Shown here: positions 61,313 through 64,000 of the stretch, in pieces | How the letters are laid out: every line of letters starts with the position of its first letter | Position numbering within the stretch: position 1 is the first letter of the stretch | Assembly: GCA_029834535.1 (NCBI GenBank) | Contig: JAQMWT010000174.1 | Coordinates: 17,742-81,741, forward strand | Direction: 5' to 3' | DNA: 64,000 nt | Source: Chrysophaeum taylorii | Taxonomy: Eukaryota > Sar > Pelagophyceae > Pelagomonadales > Pelagomonadaceae | Made by a program: the position numbers and the translations under genes | The notes under the pieces: generated by a model | What the model saw: the letters and a program-made list of their open reading frames with translations, nothing else | Database searches by the model: none | Told to the model about the DNA's origin: nothing

Positions 61313-61635
61313 TGTGGCGGCAACTCCTGACCGCTAAGGCTTACCCCCCCCTCTCTCGAGGCTTGATACCCGTTCAACGGGACACCTTTCCCGATCTTCT
61401 TAGTGACATCATACCTCTCTCTTGTGAGAAGCATTCTTGCTGTATTCTTGTAGTTTCCTTGCTATCATATTCCATCTCTCCATCTTGTTGAGAGGCTTGG
61501 TGAGCGTGAGCAAGGTGTGTGGCGAGCATATCCGACCCCGAGTCCGTGTTTTCCTCGTTCAGTGAGGTCTAGGACGAGTCGGTGAGTACCCCCTTTGTCA
61601 CCCGGGGGTCGGGAAGGTTTTTCTGTGCCGCCATA
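61313..61635 (+). repeat. Gypsy D 3' LTR (323 bp)
   Basis: Direct repeat of 50612-50940, with scattered substitutions and a shorter T run. Followed directly by the copia2-b leader. Confidence 0.9.
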
Positions 61636-61686
61636 CCAGGATTTCCAGACAAGTCAAGTTAACTGACGTTCCTGAACCCAAGCAAA

Positions 61687-63650
61687 ATGCCGACGAACCA
61701 AGAACTCCAAAAGGAGATGAAAGAACAAGAAGTTCGTTTCAAAATAGAAATGCAACAGCAAGCTCAAGCGTACGAAGCTCGGCATAAACAAGAAATGCAA
61801 GACCAAGAAACTCGCATGATGGCTCAAATACGCGCATTGGCCACCCAAGTGCAAGCAACGCAAGCACCACCACCTGCCGTCGCTGCTGCGGCTCCGCCTC
61901 CCACTCCGGCTCAACAAGATCCCAAGTCTAAGGTCAACACCTTTAGTGACCCCCCTAGCGCCGTCCTCAAGTCGATGGACAACGCTCAAGTCACACGCGG
62001 ATGCTTTCATTTCGCGTCATGCAATTGTTCGTCGAACATGTGATGACAGAAACAGGCATAACTCAGTCCTTCCTACAGGGCTTCTACTCGTGGGAATCCG
62101 TCCTGCGCGGATCGAACGATCTCGCTGACGCTCTCTAAGCCACTGTATCGACGAATACGACAAGGACCCCGACAACCACTCTACCGCCGGGAACACGCAA
62201 GATTTCCAAGGCCGTTACGTATACTACAAGGGTGTCTACCGCAAGTTCGGCAAACACTTCCTGGACAACGTCTACGAGCCAAAGCTCCAAGAACTCAAGA
62301 ACCAAGACAAGGACCCGACCGATATGACAAAAGGCAAGTTATATCCGATCACTCAACCGCATCTCCAAGGAAAAGAAGCCGACGTCATCGTATATCTCCG
62401 CGAGACCGTACACCCCCTATTTCGCTGTTTCCTACATGCCGTTAGCGACTCCATCAAGCATTCAGCATACGACGAAATCGATGCACTCGGATCCTCCTAC
62501 CCGATAGGACTCGAATTCGTGCTACAAGTTCGCCTCGCACTCGATAAGCATACGGGCCAGAACCACATCCATCATGCGCATTATGTTTACAATGCCTTTC
62601 TGGACACGCCGTTCAACCCTGAAATCCACGAGCCAGCTCACTACATCGACTACATGCGTCATGTCCAGCAGCAACTCCGCCAGATCACCACGGACGCTTC
62701 TCTCCAACTTCCCGACGACAAGATCCTCGAATAAATTCACCAAACTCTCCGCTTCAAGTACTCCCCAAGCTTGCTTGACTCCCGCGCACCAACACACATC
62801 AAGGGCTTTGCACGTCTTGCTAACTGTTTGCGCACTCCCAACGATTCGCTGTTACTCGACGAAGACAAGGACGCCATCCACCACCTTCCTAAGCTCATCG
62901 CTCGCATCACCGTCATTTCAACGTTCGAGCGCAACTTTTGGGCTCACCTCAAGCCTCACCCCACTCTTAACTTCAAGCCTTTGCGCTTCGTTACGGACTT
63001 TGGTCGTCTGCCAACAAAGGATAAAGACAACCCACGCTTTCGCTCCCGCCGTCATGGTCTCCACCTCACCGAAGACGATGATGAAACCTCTCCCTCTGAA
63101 GACGAAACCCCACCGGACCCCATTGAAGCCACCGACCCCGTCGCCGTTTTCTCACGGAAGCCAACCTTGATCAAGAGGAAGACAATGACCTCATTCACCA
63201 ACTGCGCCTACCGCAAGAAGCAACTTTCGCGGCACGTCAAAAGCCCCCTCCAGGCAAAAGCCTCCTAATCCTCGCTCCCCGTCTTACTACGACGTCAATG
63301 ACAATCCTAAGGCCAAGGCCACCCCTGTCACCCCACAGAAGAACAAGCACCGTCCCCGCGCTCCTCCTGTCACCCCTGACAAACGCGAGCACCCGCATCT
63401 TCGAAAGGTCACCTTCCCAACACAACCTCATCCACCCAAATCGTCTACTCAGACCTACGCTTCAAGGTCCCCCTTCGTGAAGTTCGTCGCAAACTCCAAA
63501 CCATACGAAATCTTAGCCAAGCCGGTCGCCAACATACGTCTAGCTCCGAGCATATGAACAAGCTCATCAACCTCATCACCACCATTTCCGACGAGATACT
63601 TCTTTCCGAAGCCGAAGCTGACGCCGCCGAATTCTTTAGATTTTCTATCT
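61687..63650 (+). pseudogene. copia2-b gag
   Basis: Starts MPTNQELQKEMKEQE like copia2-a. Gln-rich helices, Pro/Ala linker, capsid-like region with YIDYMRHVQQQLRQI, acidic DDDETSPSEDE and a basic tail. Frame breaks near 61985, 62040 and 62135, a GAA-to-TAA stop near 62732, and another break near 63160. Closely matches copia2-a in inverse orientation. Confidence 0.75.
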
Positions 63651-63654
63651 CTAG

Positions 63655-64000
63655 ATGTTAACGTCCGATCCCCAAGATGATCAACCCGATGAGGACGACG
63701 CCGAAACCGACGACCAAGAAGACAAGGGCATCTCGGCTTCTATGACGACAAAAGATCAGCTAGACCTCTGCGACGACGCCATTCCCGAAACCAATGATGA
63801 AGATGACTCCGCCGAAGACTACGCCAAACGTCACAGTGACTACATGCGTGCTCTCCACAAGAGTCGGCTTTTCCCTGATGGTTGCCGACGACGCCTGTGC
63901 CGACAACCACACCTTACTTCATCCGGCACCAAACCCCAGATGACGAATTTCCCGACTTCATCCATTATCTCCCACATGAGTCGCAGATTTTCGTTGTACA
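63655..64000 (+). CDS. copia2-b pol start, cut by the window end
   Basis: ATG at 63655 opens the acidic segment MLTSDPQDDQPDEDDAETD as in copia2-a, directly after the gag end and a TTTTCTATCTCTAG stretch. The protease would begin just past the window. Confidence 0.6.
   Translation, partial: MLTSDPQDDQPDEDDAETDDQEDKGISASMTTKDQLDLCDDAIPETNDEDDSAEDYAKRHSDYMRALHKSRLFPDGCRRRLCRQPHLTSSGTKPQMTNFPTSSIISHMSRRFSLY

Larger units (their letters stand above)
50612..61635 (+). mobile_element. Gypsy D: near-complete Ty3/gypsy element encoding a DNA methyltransferase
   Basis: An 11-kb element (about 10 kb without a Helitron insertion) with LTRs 50612-50940 and 61313-61635. Flanks CCCGG and CCAGG fit a 5-bp target duplication in the copia2 leader. 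Order: gag-protease (51372-54599), Helitron fragment, beta domain and C5-methyltransferase (to about 57420), RT-RNase H, integrase, C-terminal domain (to 61282), polypurine AGGGGAG (61303-61309). LTRs differ at roughly 10-12 sites, more than gypsy B and D pol differ from each other. The pol frame breaks are nearly all in homopolymers. Confidence 0.9.
50378..64000 (+). mobile_element. copia2-b: copia element interrupted by gypsy D, running off the window
   Basis: 5' LTR (50378-50572), leader to 50611, then the gypsy D insertion, leader resumed at 61636 (CCAGGATTTCCAGACAAG), gag (61687) and pol start (63655). It is the inverted counterpart of copia2-a. It lies in the gypsy A leader after CGGGA, the same site as copia2-a. 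Confidence 0.85.

Noticed and set aside
61313-63650. The gypsy LTR at 61313-61635 as the 5' LTR of the copia element that follows it.
   Set aside because: The same LTR starts gypsy D at 50612, and copia2 has its own different 195-bp LTR at 50378; the adjacency is explained by gypsy D being inserted in the copia2 leader.
1-64000. tRNA, rRNA, riboswitch or prokaryotic operon features.
   Set aside because: None seen; gene organisation, introns and retroelements are eukaryotic.

Overview
Eukaryotic nuclear DNA, almost entirely retrotransposon-derived, with one recognisable cellular gene. The cellular gene (minus strand, about 41.8-46.0 kb) is a FIG4-type SAC phosphoinositide phosphatase with very short GT-AG introns (71 and 50 nt). 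Nested Ty1/copia and Ty3/gypsy elements, Helitron debris and a compact intron-containing gene would fit a transposon-rich alga (a red alga such as Chondrus is one possibility) or another protist. The host assignment is inference, with low confidence.

Layout. 1-977: repeat R, interrupted by a GC-rich copia element (copia1, 978-6180). 6.3-34 kb: a nested minus-strand stack. Gypsy A (3' LTR at 6475) is split by a non-autonomous LTR element NA1 (10977-17703) and then, in its leader, by copia2-a (19970-29161). Copia2-a is itself interrupted in its own leader by gypsy B (from 29162). 33.9-39.3 kb: gypsy C, internally deleted but with an uninterrupted 1240-codon gag-protease frame. 39.3-41.1 kb: an isolated gypsy end, the 5' end of a second NA element (NA2) and Helitron debris. 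41.8-46 kb: the FIG4-like gene. 47.0-50.0 kb: a second copy of R, interrupted by a foldback-like element (48132-49860). 50.0-64 kb: the same stack again in the opposite orientation: gypsy A 5' LTR and leader, then copia2-b, then the nearly complete gypsy D (50612-61635), then copia2-b gag running off the window.

Main discovery. All four gypsy copies carry, between protease and reverse transcriptase, all or part of a C5-cytosine DNA methyltransferase: motif I FSGAGG/FAGAGG, motif IV SPPC with the catalytic Cys, motif VIII-like SRxRLL, motif IX/X-like (L)xSxVPP. The best copy is in gypsy D (about 56401-57258). The order gag-PR-beta domain-methyltransferase-RT-RNaseH-IN-C-terminal domain is shared by two diverged gypsy subfamilies, so the enzyme is an inherited part of the element. 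Retrotransposon-borne cytosine methyltransferases are known from dinoflagellates and a charophyte alga; this looks like another such lineage or a new capture. These elements also share an atypical protease active site (DGMAD where DTGAS is expected) and a conserved domain after the integrase.

Pol frameshifts in gypsy D and copia2-a mostly fall in homopolymer runs and may be assembly errors, so these elements may be more intact than they look. Shared target sites and host flanks show that the stacks at 6.5-34 kb and 50-64 kb are an inverted DNA-level duplication of one nested locus. No tRNA, rRNA or CRISPR array was seen.
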